A stretch of DNA of 64,000 bases from Ulvibacter litoralis. GTDB taxonomy: Bacteria > Bacteroidota > Bacteroidia > Flavobacteriales > Flavobacteriaceae. The position numbers and the translations under genes are program-made. The notes beneath the pieces are model-generated. The model was not told where the DNA came from, ran no database searches, and saw only the letters and a program-made list of their open reading frames with translations. Positions 51,298 through 60,820 of the stretch are shown piece after piece. The DNA is taken from assembly GCF_900102055.1 (NCBI RefSeq), contig NZ_FNBA01000001.1, positions 955,085 to 1,019,084 of the forward strand. The letters are read 5' to 3'. Numbering within the stretch: the first letter of the stretch is position 1; each line of letters begins with the position of its first letter.

Positions 51298-51879
51298 TTA
51301 TTTTAAAAGCGTTGGGTCTGTTAAGATGCCACGAAGATTGTTAATTACTAAATGACTTAATAGCTCTTGGGGAGCGTATTTGCTTTTAAAATCGTTGTCT
51401 TTAAGAAAGGAGTCTAATTTTAGAAGGTGCAGTTCACAAAACAAATTAAGGTTGACGTCTTTCCGTATTTCTCCTGCTTTTTGTGCTTCTTCTAAAAGGC
51501 CTAAAATTCGATTAAATACAATTTCTCGTCTTTTTTGTTCGTATTGTTTGTGCGATTGTACATGGTACTTTTTCAATTCGAAGAAAAACGCAGAATCATA
51601 CGCAATAACTTGATTGATAGCGTATCTGTAAATTAAAATAACCTTTTCAATAGGTGTTTTCTCTTTAGCGATGATACGGTCAATTGTTTTAAAATGACCG
51701 TCAAAAATACTGTCAATAGTTTCTTTTACTAAACAGTTTTTGCTTTTAAAAAAGGTGTAGAGAGTTTTTTTAGAGATGTTTAAATCGGATGAAATATCAT
51801 CCATTGAAACACTTTTTACACCAAAGTTTTTAAACAACTTTAGAACTCTAGTTAAGATGTAATTTTTATCGTTCGACAT
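51298..51879 (-). CDS. TetR-family transcriptional regulator
   Basis: Predicted DNA-binding repressor of 193 residues. The N-terminal helix-turn-helix is clear (VKSVSMDDISSDLNISKKTL, then FFKSK). The C-terminal ligand domain is helical and not recognisable to a ligand class. It follows the efflux operon on the same strand but a hairpin terminator separates them, so its link to efflux control is uncertain. Its stop codon is 3 nt from that of the convergent YCII-like gene. Confidence 0.92.
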   Translation of the reverse strand: MSNDKNYILTRVLKLFKNFGVKSVSMDDISSDLNISKKTLYTFFKSKNCLVKETIDSIFDGHFKTIDRIIAKEKTPIEKVILIYRYAINQVIAYDSAFFFELKKYHVQSHKQYEQKRREIVFNRILGLLEEAQKAGEIRKDVNLNLFCELHLLKLDSFLKDNDFKSKYAPQELLSHLVINNLRGILTDPTLLK

Positions 51880-51896
51880 TTCTTTCTTTTAAAAGA

Positions 51897-51928
51897 ATCC
51901 CCGTTTGCATTGCTGCAAAACAGGGATA
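51897..51928 (-). terminator. terminator between the outer-membrane factor and TetR genes
   Basis: ATCCC...GGGAT stem with inner GTTTTGCA/TGCAAAC pairing and a short T run on the minus strand; it closes the efflux operon. Confidence 0.72.
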
Positions 51929-51945
51929 CTTATCAACATGAAAAA

Positions 51946-53373
51946 TTATTTCCAACCACCACCAAGGGCTTCATAAAGAGTAACCACAGTGGTTAGTTGT
52001 TGTAATTTGCTATCAATTACATTAAGTTCTGCACTTAAGGCGCTTTGTCTTGCTGTTAAAAGATCTAAGTAGGTTGCAAAACCATTGTTAAGTAACTCTT
52101 CAGAATTGCTTTCAGCAGCACGTAAAGAGGCAACTTCTTGTTGACGGAAGGTGTATTTTTTAGTTTCCGAGGTATATGCATACAATGCATTTGAAACTTC
52201 GTTACCAGCAACTAACAAGGTCTTTTTAAAGTTTAATAAGGCTTGTTCTTGTTGTGCTTTCGCCACTTCAAACTGAGTTCTAATTTTTCGCTGATTAAAA
52301 ATAGGTTGGGTTAAGCCACCTACTAAATTTGCGAACAACGAATTCGTGTTAAACCAATTGTCTAATGTTAAGCTTTGGAGTCCACCAGATGCGGTAAGCG
52401 TTAATGAAGGGTAGAAACTGCTTCTTGCGACGTTGGTTAATTCAAATGATTGCATTAAGTTGTATTCGGCAGCCATTACATCGGGTCTGTTGCCTACTAA
52501 AGAAGCAGGAAATCCAGTTTTAATGTCTTCAGAAATAACTTGTGCATCTAATTTGTTGCGTTCAAAATGCTGTGGCGATTTTCCTAATAGAATACTCAAG
52601 GTGTTTTCAGTTCTAAAAATAGCTGTTTCAATGTCTATTTCTAACGCTTTTGCATTGTTGTATTGCGCGATGTATTGGTCAACAGCTACTAGAGTTACTT
52701 GTCCTGCATCTTTCAATGCTTTAATCGTTTCCACACTTTTTTCGCGTGCCGCAATCGTTTCTCGTGTAATTTCTAATTGTGCATCTAAGGCTACTAATTG
52801 ATAGTATGAAGCTGCAATGTTTGAAACTAAACTTGTTTTTACTGCCTGATGTGCCGCCACACTTTGTAAGTACGACGCTTGATTTGCACGTTTATTGCTT
52901 CTAATTTTTCCCCAAATGTCGGCTTCCCAGGACAAGGTTCCTGAAAGATCAAACTGATCGATATGGTCTTGCCCTAAGCTGCTAAGTAAAGCGCCTTGCT
53001 GTCCATTTTCAGAAAAATAAGAGCGAGAAGCAGATGCAGCACCTGTAAGTGTTGGGAAGTACCCAGCATTGGCTTGCTTAACATACGCTTGCGCAGCCGC
53101 TATTTGTTGGATTGCAATACGAATGTCGATATTGTTCTCCAATCCTTCTTCAATGTATTGTGTAAGGTACGAATCGTTAAATAAGTTTTTCCACGATACA
53201 TTCGCGATAGATAAACTATCGGAAGGTAATTGATCGGTTCTATATAAATTTTGAGTTTCTACGACTGCTGGTCGAGTGTACTCTTTTGCTACAAAGCAAC
53301 TTTGCATCGTCATTGAAATAACGATTACAAGAAGTAATCTAAATAACAGTCTATTTTTCGGTAGTGACTTCAT
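51946..53373 (-). CDS. outer-membrane efflux lipoprotein (NodT/TolC family)
   Basis: Outer-membrane channel of the tripartite pump. The 475-residue protein has a lipobox ending at Cys26 (MTMQSC) and two homologous halves of the outer-membrane-factor family, seen in LVSNIAASYYQLVALDAQLEI and the matching C-terminal LVAGNEVSNALYAYTSE. The phrase GNRPDVMAAEYNL is typical of NodT lipoproteins. It lies 6 bp after the RND pump gene. Confidence 0.95.
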   Translation of the reverse strand: MKSLPKNRLLFRLLLVIVISMTMQSCFVAKEYTRPAVVETQNLYRTDQLPSDSLSIANVSWKNLFNDSYLTQYIEEGLENNIDIRIAIQQIAAAQAYVKQANAGYFPTLTGAASASRSYFSENGQQGALLSSLGQDHIDQFDLSGTLSWEADIWGKIRSNKRANQASYLQSVAAHQAVKTSLVSNIAASYYQLVALDAQLEITRETIAAREKSVETIKALKDAGQVTLVAVDQYIAQYNNAKALEIDIETAIFRTENTLSILLGKSPQHFERNKLDAQVISEDIKTGFPASLVGNRPDVMAAEYNLMQSFELTNVARSSFYPSLTLTASGGLQSLTLDNWFNTNSLFANLVGGLTQPIFNQRKIRTQFEVAKAQQEQALLNFKKTLLVAGNEVSNALYAYTSETKKYTFRQQEVASLRAAESNSEELLNNGFATYLDLLTARQSALSAELNVIDSKLQQLTTVVTLYEALGGGWK

Positions 53374-53379
53374 ATCTGT

Positions 53380-56300
53380 TTAGTCTTCTATAGTTTGAAT
53401 TGCGGGTTTGCTAGAAACTTTTTCTTGCAACCACTGAAATAAGATAAATAAGATTGGAATGACAAAGACTCCTAATAAGGTTCCTATCAACATTCCTCCT
53501 GCAGCACCAGTACCAATAGAATTGTTCCCTTCTGCTCCAACTCCTTTAGCTAATACCAATGGCATTAATCCTAAGATAAAAGCGAACGATGTCATTAAAA
53601 TTGGACGTAAACGTGCTTTTGCACCGTGAATAGCTGCATCAACAATGGTCTCTCCGTTTTTTCGCCGTTGTAGTGCAAATTCGACAATTAATATGGCGTT
53701 TTTGGCGAGCAGTCCGATAAGCATGATCAATGCAATTTGAAAGTAGATGTTGTTTTCCAATCCGAAAAATTTAGTACTTATATACGCTCCAAATACACCA
53801 AATGGAATGGAGAATACCACAGCAAACGGTAACAAATAACTTTCATACTGTGCACTTAATAAGAAGTACACAAATAAAATACTTAGTATAAAAATGAAGG
53901 TTGTTTGGTTTCCTGCACTTACTTCTTCTCGTGTTAATCCAGAATATGCAATGGTATAATTACTGGGTAATTTTGCAACTTCTTCTTCAATCACTCTAAT
54001 GGCATCCCCTGTACTATATCCGTCGTTTGTAGCACCCGTTATTTTTGTTGAGTTAAATAAGTTGAAACGCGTTACCGATTGCGGTCCATACACTCGTTTT
54101 AACGTTACAAACTGTGTAATGGGCGACATTTCACCAGAATCGGTTCGAACATACATATTGTTTAATGCATTAGCATCTGCTCTATCGTCTGGTAACGATT
54201 GAATATACACCCTAAATTGTTTCCCAAATTTTGAGAAATCGGAAGCATACACCCCTCCAACATATCCTTGCAAGGTGGAGAAAATACTATTAATTGGCAC
54301 TCCTTTTTCTTTCGCTAAAGGCACATTAATTTCCATTTCATATTGTGGATATTTTGTGTTGAAAGAAGATTGTGCATATTTAATTTCTGGATGACTCATT
54401 AATGCCATCGCAAACTCCTTATTCGCTTGGTCTAAATCTGTAAATTCGCCACCAAACTTATCTAATAAGTTTACTTCAAAACCTGCCGAGTTACCAAATC
54501 CACGAATACTTGGTGGTGAGAAAAAGATAATAGTAGCTTCAGGTATGGTCGATGCAACACCAAATAATTTACCTGTAATAGCTTGTGCCGAAAGGGATGG
54601 ATCTTCACGTTCGTCCCAGTTTTTAAGCTTTATAATTCCGAAACTGTAATTACTACCAGCACCACTAATTAAACTACGCCCTTTAATAAAGTTTACGGCT
54701 ACAATTCCGTCGATACCATTAATTTTACTGTATAAATCTCTTGAAACAGCATCTGTTCTATCTAACGAAGCACCTGCGGGTAATTCTATATTTGCAAAAA
54801 TAATCCCTCTATCTTCATTTGGTACAAATCCTGTTGGCGTTGTTTTTGACGCGTAAAAAATTCCTATAACTGCCAAAACTAATAATAAGGCAGGTACCCA
54901 TTTGCGTTTGTATAAAAACTGAAGTGATTTTCCGTAGCGCTCTACTGTAGCATTAAATCCGCGATTAAAAAGTGTATAAAAACGTTTTAATGGGCTTTTC
55001 CCTTTTAACTCTTCATCATCTTTATGTGCTTTTAATAATAGGGCACATAAGGCCGGACTTAAGGTCAAGGCATTTACTGCGGAAATTAAAATCGCAATAA
55101 TTAAAGTAACTCCAAATTGCTCATAGAATACACCTGTTGGACCAGAGACAAAAGTAACCGGAATAAATACGGCTGCCATTACCAATGTAATAGATATAAT
55201 AGCGCCAGAAATTTCGTTCATGGCTGTGAGCGTCGCTTTTTTAGGACTCTTTTCTCCTTCATCTAGTTTTGCATGGACGGCTTCTACCACCACAATAGCA
55301 TCATCTACCACAATACCAATAGCCAGCACTAATGCGAATAGTGTTAACAGGTTAATGGAGTATCCAAAAACACTTAAGAAAAAGAACGTACCTATAATGG
55401 AAACTGGAACTGCAATGGCCGGAATCAAGGTAGATCGGAAATCCTGTAAGAAGAGAAATACCACTAAGAAAACCAATAAAAAGGCTTCTAATAAGGTGCT
55501 AATTACTTTTTCTATAGAGGCATTTAAAAACAAACTCGTATCGTAAGGAACAAAAACATCCAATCCTTCAGGAAGGTCTTTCTTTACCGATTCTAACGTA
55601 GTTTTGATGTTTTCAATAATTTCTCGCGCATTCGAACCTTTGGTTTGGAAAATCCCCATAAATACAGCAGGGTTTCCTTTACTCATAGCATTTGCCGAAT
55701 ACGATTGTGCATCAAGTTCAATGGTTGCAACATCGTTTAAGCGAAGAAACTCTCCGTTTCCTAATGCCTTAATAATAATGTCTCCATATTGTTTTACCTC
55801 TTTAAAACGACCACTATACGTTAATGTGTACGAAAATGCTTCTCCGTTATTTTGTCCTAACGATCCTGCAGCGGCTTCTAAGTTTTGCTCCTGTAGAGCG
55901 GCTGTAATGTCGGATGGAATTAAACCATAAGCGGCTAATTTCTCTGGCTTCAACCAAACGCGCATCGCATAGTCTTGTTGTGAGAATACACTAACATCTC
56001 CAACACCACTAATACGTTGCATTTCTGGAATTACGTTTATTTTTAAGTAATTCTGAATAAACGTAGCATCATACTCATCGTTTTCTGAATACATCGAGAT
56101 AAACATCAACGCACTTGTTTCTTGCTTTTGAGTGGTTACCCCTGTCTGAATTACCTCTTGTGGCAATAATGGATTTGCTCTTGCAACACGGTTTTGAACG
56201 TTTACAGCAGCAATATCTGCATCTATTTCCTGATTAAAATAAACGGTGATTTCGGCAGTTCCGTTGTTAGAAGCTGTAGAAGTGATGTAGGTCATTCCTT

Positions 56301-56517
56301 CCACACCGTTAATTTGTTCCTCGATAGGAATAATAACACTTTCTAAAACGGTTTCTGCATTGGCTCCTGTATACGATGCCGACACCTTAATTGTAGGTGG
56401 AGCAATGTCTGGATACTCCTCTATGGGTAAACTTGATATACTGATAACACCAAGTACAACTATGATAATAGAGATTACTGTTGAAAGAACGGGTCTTTCA
56501 ATAAATGTTTTTAACAT
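53380..56517 (-). CDS. RND efflux pump, HAE1 family
   Basis: Proton-driven inner-membrane exporter of hydrophobic compounds, the AcrB-like component. The 1045 residues show the family start LKTFIERPVLSTVISIIIVV, two large periplasmic loops and twelve membrane helices. The proton-relay aspartates lie in helix 4 in GIVVDDAIVVVEAV. The final helices include IALIMLIGLLAKNAILIVEF. Substrates cannot be told from sequence. Genes on both sides encode the adaptor and the outer-membrane factor, so the pump is complete. Confidence 0.97.
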   Translation of the reverse strand: MLKTFIERPVLSTVISIIIVVLGVISISSLPIEEYPDIAPPTIKVSASYTGANAETVLESVIIPIEEQINGVEGMTYITSTASNNGTAEITVYFNQEIDADIAAVNVQNRVARANPLLPQEVIQTGVTTQKQETSALMFISMYSENDEYDATFIQNYLKINVIPEMQRISGVGDVSVFSQQDYAMRVWLKPEKLAAYGLIPSDITAALQEQNLEAAAGSLGQNNGEAFSYTLTYSGRFKEVKQYGDIIIKALGNGEFLRLNDVATIELDAQSYSANAMSKGNPAVFMGIFQTKGSNAREIIENIKTTLESVKKDLPEGLDVFVPYDTSLFLNASIEKVISTLLEAFLLVFLVVFLFLQDFRSTLIPAIAVPVSIIGTFFFLSVFGYSINLLTLFALVLAIGIVVDDAIVVVEAVHAKLDEGEKSPKKATLTAMNEISGAIISITLVMAAVFIPVTFVSGPTGVFYEQFGVTLIIAILISAVNALTLSPALCALLLKAHKDDEELKGKSPLKRFYTLFNRGFNATVERYGKSLQFLYKRKWVPALLLVLAVIGIFYASKTTPTGFVPNEDRGIIFANIELPAGASLDRTDAVSRDLYSKINGIDGIVAVNFIKGRSLISGAGSNYSFGIIKLKNWDEREDPSLSAQAITGKLFGVASTIPEATIIFFSPPSIRGFGNSAGFEVNLLDKFGGEFTDLDQANKEFAMALMSHPEIKYAQSSFNTKYPQYEMEINVPLAKEKGVPINSIFSTLQGYVGGVYASDFSKFGKQFRVYIQSLPDDRADANALNNMYVRTDSGEMSPITQFVTLKRVYGPQSVTRFNLFNSTKITGATNDGYSTGDAIRVIEEEVAKLPSNYTIAYSGLTREEVSAGNQTTFIFILSILFVYFLLSAQYESYLLPFAVVFSIPFGVFGAYISTKFFGLENNIYFQIALIMLIGLLAKNAILIVEFALQRRKNGETIVDAAIHGAKARLRPILMTSFAFILGLMPLVLAKGVGAEGNNSIGTGAAGGMLIGTLLGVFVIPILFILFQWLQEKVSSKPAIQTIED

Positions 56518-56533
56518 AATGACTGGGTTCTAA

Positions 56534-57667
56534 TTAGTTTTTAAATAATACTTTGATAGGCTTAACGATGCTATCATAGGCTACTTCTTGAGGTGTAATT
56601 GGCATCTCATTACGAAGTTTTGCAACCCCTGAAACAATAATTTTATCACCTTCAGCAATACCAGATTCAACAACGTATAAATTATCTACGGTTGCTTTCA
56701 CTTTAATCATTGTTAAGGCTACTGTATTATTTTCTTTTAATTTGAAAGCCATGATGTTTCCTTGTTGTTCGTAAGTTGCTTGCTGCGGAATCACAATTGC
56801 ATCTTCATATACCACAGGAATTTGAATTTTTCCACTATTCCCGTTCGTTAACAATTGGTTTGGATTGTCGAAGACAGCTCTGAAGCTTACGGTACCCGTA
56901 TTTGAATTAATTTGTCCTGAAGAAGTTTCAATTTTTCCTTTTTCTGAATAGGTTTTTCCATTTGCAAGAATCAAGTTCACCTCAGGGTAATTTGCAATTT
57001 TTTCTTCTAGGTTTTTTCCTTCGGTATTTTGAAGAAAATCTAAATAATCAGACTCATTCAAAGTGAAAAAAGCATACACTTTTTGAATGTCACTTACAAC
57101 CGTTAAAGGAGTTTGGTCGTTCGGACTTACCAATGAACCTTCTCTAAATTGAATCGCACCTACATATCCATTCACAGGACTTCGTACGGTTCCATACCCG
57201 ATATTGGCAGCAACACTGTTATAACTAGCTTTACTTTGAGCTAAATTTGCTTTCGCCGTTTCTAACTGAACAGCACTAATAATGTTTTTTTCTACCAACG
57301 GAATCAATTTGTCAACTTCTACTTGAGCTGCATTTACTCGCGCTTTTGCAGCACCTGCATCCTGACTCAACGTTTGCGTTTCTAATTGGAATAAAACTTG
57401 TCCTTTGGTAACCTTCTCACCTTCATCTACCAATACTTTCTGAACGTATCCAGAAACTTTAGCCCTTACTTCACTGTTAATGATTCCTTCAACATTGGTA
57501 GGATAAGTATTGTATCCAGTTACAGTACTCTTTTGTATTTTGGATACAGGAATAGCGGGTGGTGGTGCTTGTTGCATGGCGGTAGCATTCCCTTCCTTGT
57601 TTCCACAACTCACAATAACTAAGAATAAGCTTAGTCCTAGGATAGTATATAATGTAGTGCGTTTCAT
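56534..57667 (-). CDS. RND efflux periplasmic adaptor (MFP)
   Basis: Periplasmic adaptor joining pump and outer-membrane factor. The 377-residue lipoprotein has a lipobox ending at Cys21 (VIVSC), a lipoyl/hairpin region (EVRAKVSGYVQKVLVDEGEKV, then coiled-coil segments AAKARVNAAQVEVDKLI), and a beta-barrel plus membrane-proximal domain. The order adaptor-pump-channel with gaps of 6-16 bp is standard. It is preceded by a MarR/GbsR-type regulator. Confidence 0.95.
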   Translation of the reverse strand: MKRTTLYTILGLSLFLVIVSCGNKEGNATAMQQAPPPAIPVSKIQKSTVTGYNTYPTNVEGIINSEVRAKVSGYVQKVLVDEGEKVTKGQVLFQLETQTLSQDAGAAKARVNAAQVEVDKLIPLVEKNIISAVQLETAKANLAQSKASYNSVAANIGYGTVRSPVNGYVGAIQFREGSLVSPNDQTPLTVVSDIQKVYAFFTLNESDYLDFLQNTEGKNLEEKIANYPEVNLILANGKTYSEKGKIETSSGQINSNTGTVSFRAVFDNPNQLLTNGNSGKIQIPVVYEDAIVIPQQATYEQQGNIMAFKLKENNTVALTMIKVKATVDNLYVVESGIAEGDKIIVSGVAKLRNEMPITPQEVAYDSIVKPIKVLFKN

Positions 57668-57680
57668 TTTTTAATTTAAT

Positions 57681-58178
57681 TTAGTAATTCGATTTATTGT
57701 CCGTTAATTTTGATCTTAATTCTTCTATGGAAGCACTTGCTTCATCTATAAACTTTATATAATTATCATGAAAATTTAATTCGAATTTTTCCTCTTCTGT
57801 TTCATGTGTATTAAAAGCCTCTTTGTAATTTTTAATTTCTAGATGTAAGGACTTTACTTCTTTCCATTCGTTTATCATCGTATCAATATGTTGAACTATC
57901 ATATCACTATTAATGGTAAAGTATTTTTTACGATCTCCTGTCTTAGTGAAGTACACAATCTTTTTCAAATCTTGTAAATGATTAAGATGTGTGGAAATGG
58001 TACTTTTACTTGCACATAAAATAGTCACCATATCCTCAAATGTGGCTCCTTTTTTACCTGTAAGAATTATATAAGACAAAATGCGTGCGGCCACAGGAGC
58101 CAACTGCTCTCTGTTTTCTAAATGCACCCCTAGCTTTTCAACCAAGGCCATTTTTTCTTTACAATTATTGTTTTTCAT
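57681..58178 (-). CDS. GbsR/MarR-type transcriptional regulator
   Basis: DNA-binding regulator of 165 residues placed first in the efflux operon. The winged helix-turn-helix is visible (GATFEDMVTILCASKSTIST, then HLNHLQDLKKIVYFTK and DRKKYFTI). The flanking helices form a dimerisation region. Its gene is 13 nt before the adaptor gene, so it probably controls its own operon. Candidate operator repeats lie over its promoter. Confidence 0.9.
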   Translation of the reverse strand: MKNNNCKEKMALVEKLGVHLENREQLAPVAARILSYIILTGKKGATFEDMVTILCASKSTISTHLNHLQDLKKIVYFTKTGDRKKYFTINSDMIVQHIDTMINEWKEVKSLHLEIKNYKEAFNTHETEEEKFELNFHDNYIKFIDEASASIEELRSKLTDNKSNY

Positions 58179-58239
58179 TTTTAAATGATTTTATTAATAA
58201 TTGGCACACTCAAATAGAGAAACCAATATAAATTCTCTG

Positions 58240-58307
58240 CAAAGATATTTTTTAGTTCTGAACAAACCGAACTAACCGAAGTTAAATTGATGTTAAATGA
58301 ATTTAAC
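58240..58307 (-). promoter_or_regulatory. promoter and operator-like repeats of the efflux operon
   Basis: A TATCTTTG -7 box (58240-58247) and a TTTG (58263-58266) are only 15 bp apart, shorter than usual. The palindrome GTTCTGAAC (58255-58263) lies between them, and an inverted repeat GTTAAATT-N11-AATTTAAC (58281-58288 with 58300-58307) lies just upstream. These are reasonable operator sites for the regulator encoded downstream. Confidence 0.5.
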
Positions 58308-58327
58308 GTAGATAAATGGTTAGGGTT

Positions 58328-60688
58328 TTACTTTGAAGCTTGTAGTATTTCCACCTGTTGTTTTACTTCATTTCCTTCCTCGTCGGTTGCTGTGAGTAGG
58401 TATATACCAGGTTTAGGCGCGAAAGTGATTTCATGAAAAGTTTCTGTGCTTCCCATGAAAGTAGTGTCTAAATACCAAAAAACAGTAGTTTCTGGAGTGC
58501 GGTGTGCAAGTTTAAAAACAACATCGTTCACATTTTCATCAAAAGTTTTCGGAAGTAATATGGTTTCATTTTTCTTCGGAAAGATAAATTCCATTTTACG
58601 TTCCCCTTCTTGTAAACATTCCGAAGCAAAACTTGGAAGTGTAATGTATTCAGGATGCAATGGAGCGTAATAGTATTCTAACACAGGAGGCAATGTAAAC
58701 CAACTTTTCTGCTTCATTTCTGAAAGCGGATAACAGGAGGAGTTTACGCGTTTTTTTTCCGAAGCATTTAAAAAAACAGTTTGATGATACGGACAGCTAC
58801 TTGTTTTAGTTCCTTCTTTCGGAATCCATTCTGAAGCAACATCTTCACAAAACACACCCGCCAAATAACCACTTTTTTTACACACATTCGCTTCAATAAG
58901 TTCGTCATAGGGTACGTCAAACCATTCGCTTTTCGGAAGCGCATCCAAAACATCGAATAAAATTGGTGCCGCAGCTTGTACTCCTGTTAATCCTGGACGC
59001 CCTTCTCCATCGGCATTTCCTACCCAAACGCCAATGGCATATTTTGGAGTAACTCCCACTGCCCAAGCATCTTTAAATCCGTAGCTGGTTCCTGTTTTCC
59101 AAGCAATGGGTTGCGAATTGCTAAAAAAGCTCCAATTTTCCTCTCCCGTTGGTCTGTTTACCTTTTGAAGTGCTTCTAAGGTATTATAAATAGCACCTGC
59201 ATTAAATATCGGCGCTACGTTTTTCACGGTTCCAAAATCGCCCGTTTCCCCGTTTATATAAATAGGTTCGATAAACTCAGTTGCTCTATACTCGCTAGAA
59301 GACCTATTAAAATAATTTAATGTAGAAGCCATTCCCGCATAGGCTTTTGTGATGTCCCACAACGAACTTTCGGCACCTCCTAAAATGAGGGTCAATCCGT
59401 AATGATTCGCAGGCTTTTTTATTTGGCTGAAGTTTAATTCTTGCAGTCTATTATAAAAACGATCCAATCCGTACGACTGAAGCATCCGCACTGCCGGAAT
59501 GTTCAACGACCGCGATAATGCCTCACTTGCCGGAACAGCGCCGTGAAATTGTTTGTCAAAATTTTCTGGACTGTACCCGTTAACCACGGTAGGAATATCG
59601 GCAATTAACGTATTTGGCAACAACTCGCCACTCGACAGTAGTGCCGAAAACAAAAATGGTTTTAAAACACTTCCCGTACTTCTAGATTTAGCGATAATAT
59701 CTACATAGTTGTTGTTTTCACGCGTGGTAGGCGCATTTCCAACATAGGCCAAAACTTCTCTTGTGTTTACATCCAAAACAAGTACCGCAAGATTGTTAAT
59801 TTGGTTTTGCCGCAATTGCTTGTGATGCGTTTTTGTAATGTTGTTTATTTTCTTCTGAAGGGAATACAGAACAGTCGTCTCTACACGTTTTCCTCTGTGT
59901 TCCTTCCGAATTTTTTCGGTTAAATGCGGTGCGATTTCAGGAAGCGGAAAAGGTTTTCCAGGAAGGTGTTCGTCCAATGCCAAATTGTATGTGGTCTGAT
60001 CTATTTTTCCTTTCTGAAAAAGCTTCAGAAGCAAACGATCTCTTTTCTCTTTTAAGATAGCTTCATTCTTTCCAGGAAATATCAAAGAAGGTGCATTTGG
60101 TAACACCGCCAATGCAGCCGATTGTCCCCAACTTAATTCTGAAGCTGGAATCCCGAAGTACCGCCAAGAAGCCGTTTCAAGTCCAACCACATTTCCGCCG
60201 AAGGGCGCATAAGAAGCATAAAACCCAAGAATCTCTTCTTTTGAGTACCCAGCTTCTAAACGAGTTGCTTGCATAATTTCAATCAACTTTTCAGCATAAT
60301 TCCGTTGTTTATTCTTTCGAGAAATCCGAATCACTTGTTGTGTCAAGGTACTTCCACCACGTCTTTTGTTGGTGGTCATGTTCTGCCATAACGCCTTCGA
60401 AATTGAAATCGGATTGAAGCCTGGGTGCCGATAAAAATATTCGTCTTCAAACAACAAAATAGACTGTTCAAAACGATAGGGAACCGAATCCATTTTAGGA
60501 AAACGCCACTGTCCGTCGTCGGCAATACGTGCGCCTAACATTACGCCTTCGCTACTTTCCACAACCGTAGCTGTCGGAACCTGAAACAATTCCGAAGGCA
60601 AACAAAACAACCATATCGCAAAAAGAATTCCCCCAAAACTAAGTTTGAGTTTGTGCTTTTTGAAGAATGTGGCACTTGTTTTTTTCAT
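58328..60688 (-). CDS. pbpC: penicillin-binding protein 1C
   Basis: Bifunctional peptidoglycan synthase of 786 residues. A membrane anchor (about 15-30) is followed by a glycosyltransferase-51 domain with Glu81 in EDEYFYRHPG and RRGGSTLTQQ (109-118). The transpeptidase domain has Ser340 of the SxxK motif (GSVLKP), the SxN motif in SRSLNIPA and KTGTSYG. The C-terminal 90 residues form the beta-sandwich typical of PBP1C. It lies directly after the alpha-2-macroglobulin gene, the usual yfhM-pbpC pair. Confidence 0.95.
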   Translation of the reverse strand: MKKTSATFFKKHKLKLSFGGILFAIWLFCLPSELFQVPTATVVESSEGVMLGARIADDGQWRFPKMDSVPYRFEQSILLFEDEYFYRHPGFNPISISKALWQNMTTNKRRGGSTLTQQVIRISRKNKQRNYAEKLIEIMQATRLEAGYSKEEILGFYASYAPFGGNVVGLETASWRYFGIPASELSWGQSAALAVLPNAPSLIFPGKNEAILKEKRDRLLLKLFQKGKIDQTTYNLALDEHLPGKPFPLPEIAPHLTEKIRKEHRGKRVETTVLYSLQKKINNITKTHHKQLRQNQINNLAVLVLDVNTREVLAYVGNAPTTRENNNYVDIIAKSRSTGSVLKPFLFSALLSSGELLPNTLIADIPTVVNGYSPENFDKQFHGAVPASEALSRSLNIPAVRMLQSYGLDRFYNRLQELNFSQIKKPANHYGLTLILGGAESSLWDITKAYAGMASTLNYFNRSSSEYRATEFIEPIYINGETGDFGTVKNVAPIFNAGAIYNTLEALQKVNRPTGEENWSFFSNSQPIAWKTGTSYGFKDAWAVGVTPKYAIGVWVGNADGEGRPGLTGVQAAAPILFDVLDALPKSEWFDVPYDELIEANVCKKSGYLAGVFCEDVASEWIPKEGTKTSSCPYHQTVFLNASEKKRVNSSCYPLSEMKQKSWFTLPPVLEYYYAPLHPEYITLPSFASECLQEGERKMEFIFPKKNETILLPKTFDENVNDVVFKLAHRTPETTVFWYLDTTFMGSTETFHEITFAPKPGIYLLTATDEEGNEVKQQVEILQASK

Positions 60689-60767
60689 GTAGATGATGAC
60701 TTACATCCTCGCGAAAGGATGTTTAAAATGTATGTTTTTTAGATAGTAAATAGGTCTCGACTGCGCT

Positions 60768-60817
60768 AACATCCCATCCATAGCTCCCCTTTGAAGGGGA
60801 GCTATGGATGGGATGTT
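60768..60817. repeat. perfect 24-bp palindrome between the alpha-2-macroglobulin and pbpC genes
   Basis: Arms 60768-60791 and 60794-60817 are exactly complementary, with only TG between them. Seven T follow on the plus strand, but no T run follows on the minus strand, the direction of both neighbouring genes. It begins 3 nt after the alpha-2-macroglobulin stop. The adjoining GGTCTCGACTGCGCT looks like the border of a dispersed intergenic repeat. Confidence 0.8.
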
Positions 60818-60820
60818 TTT

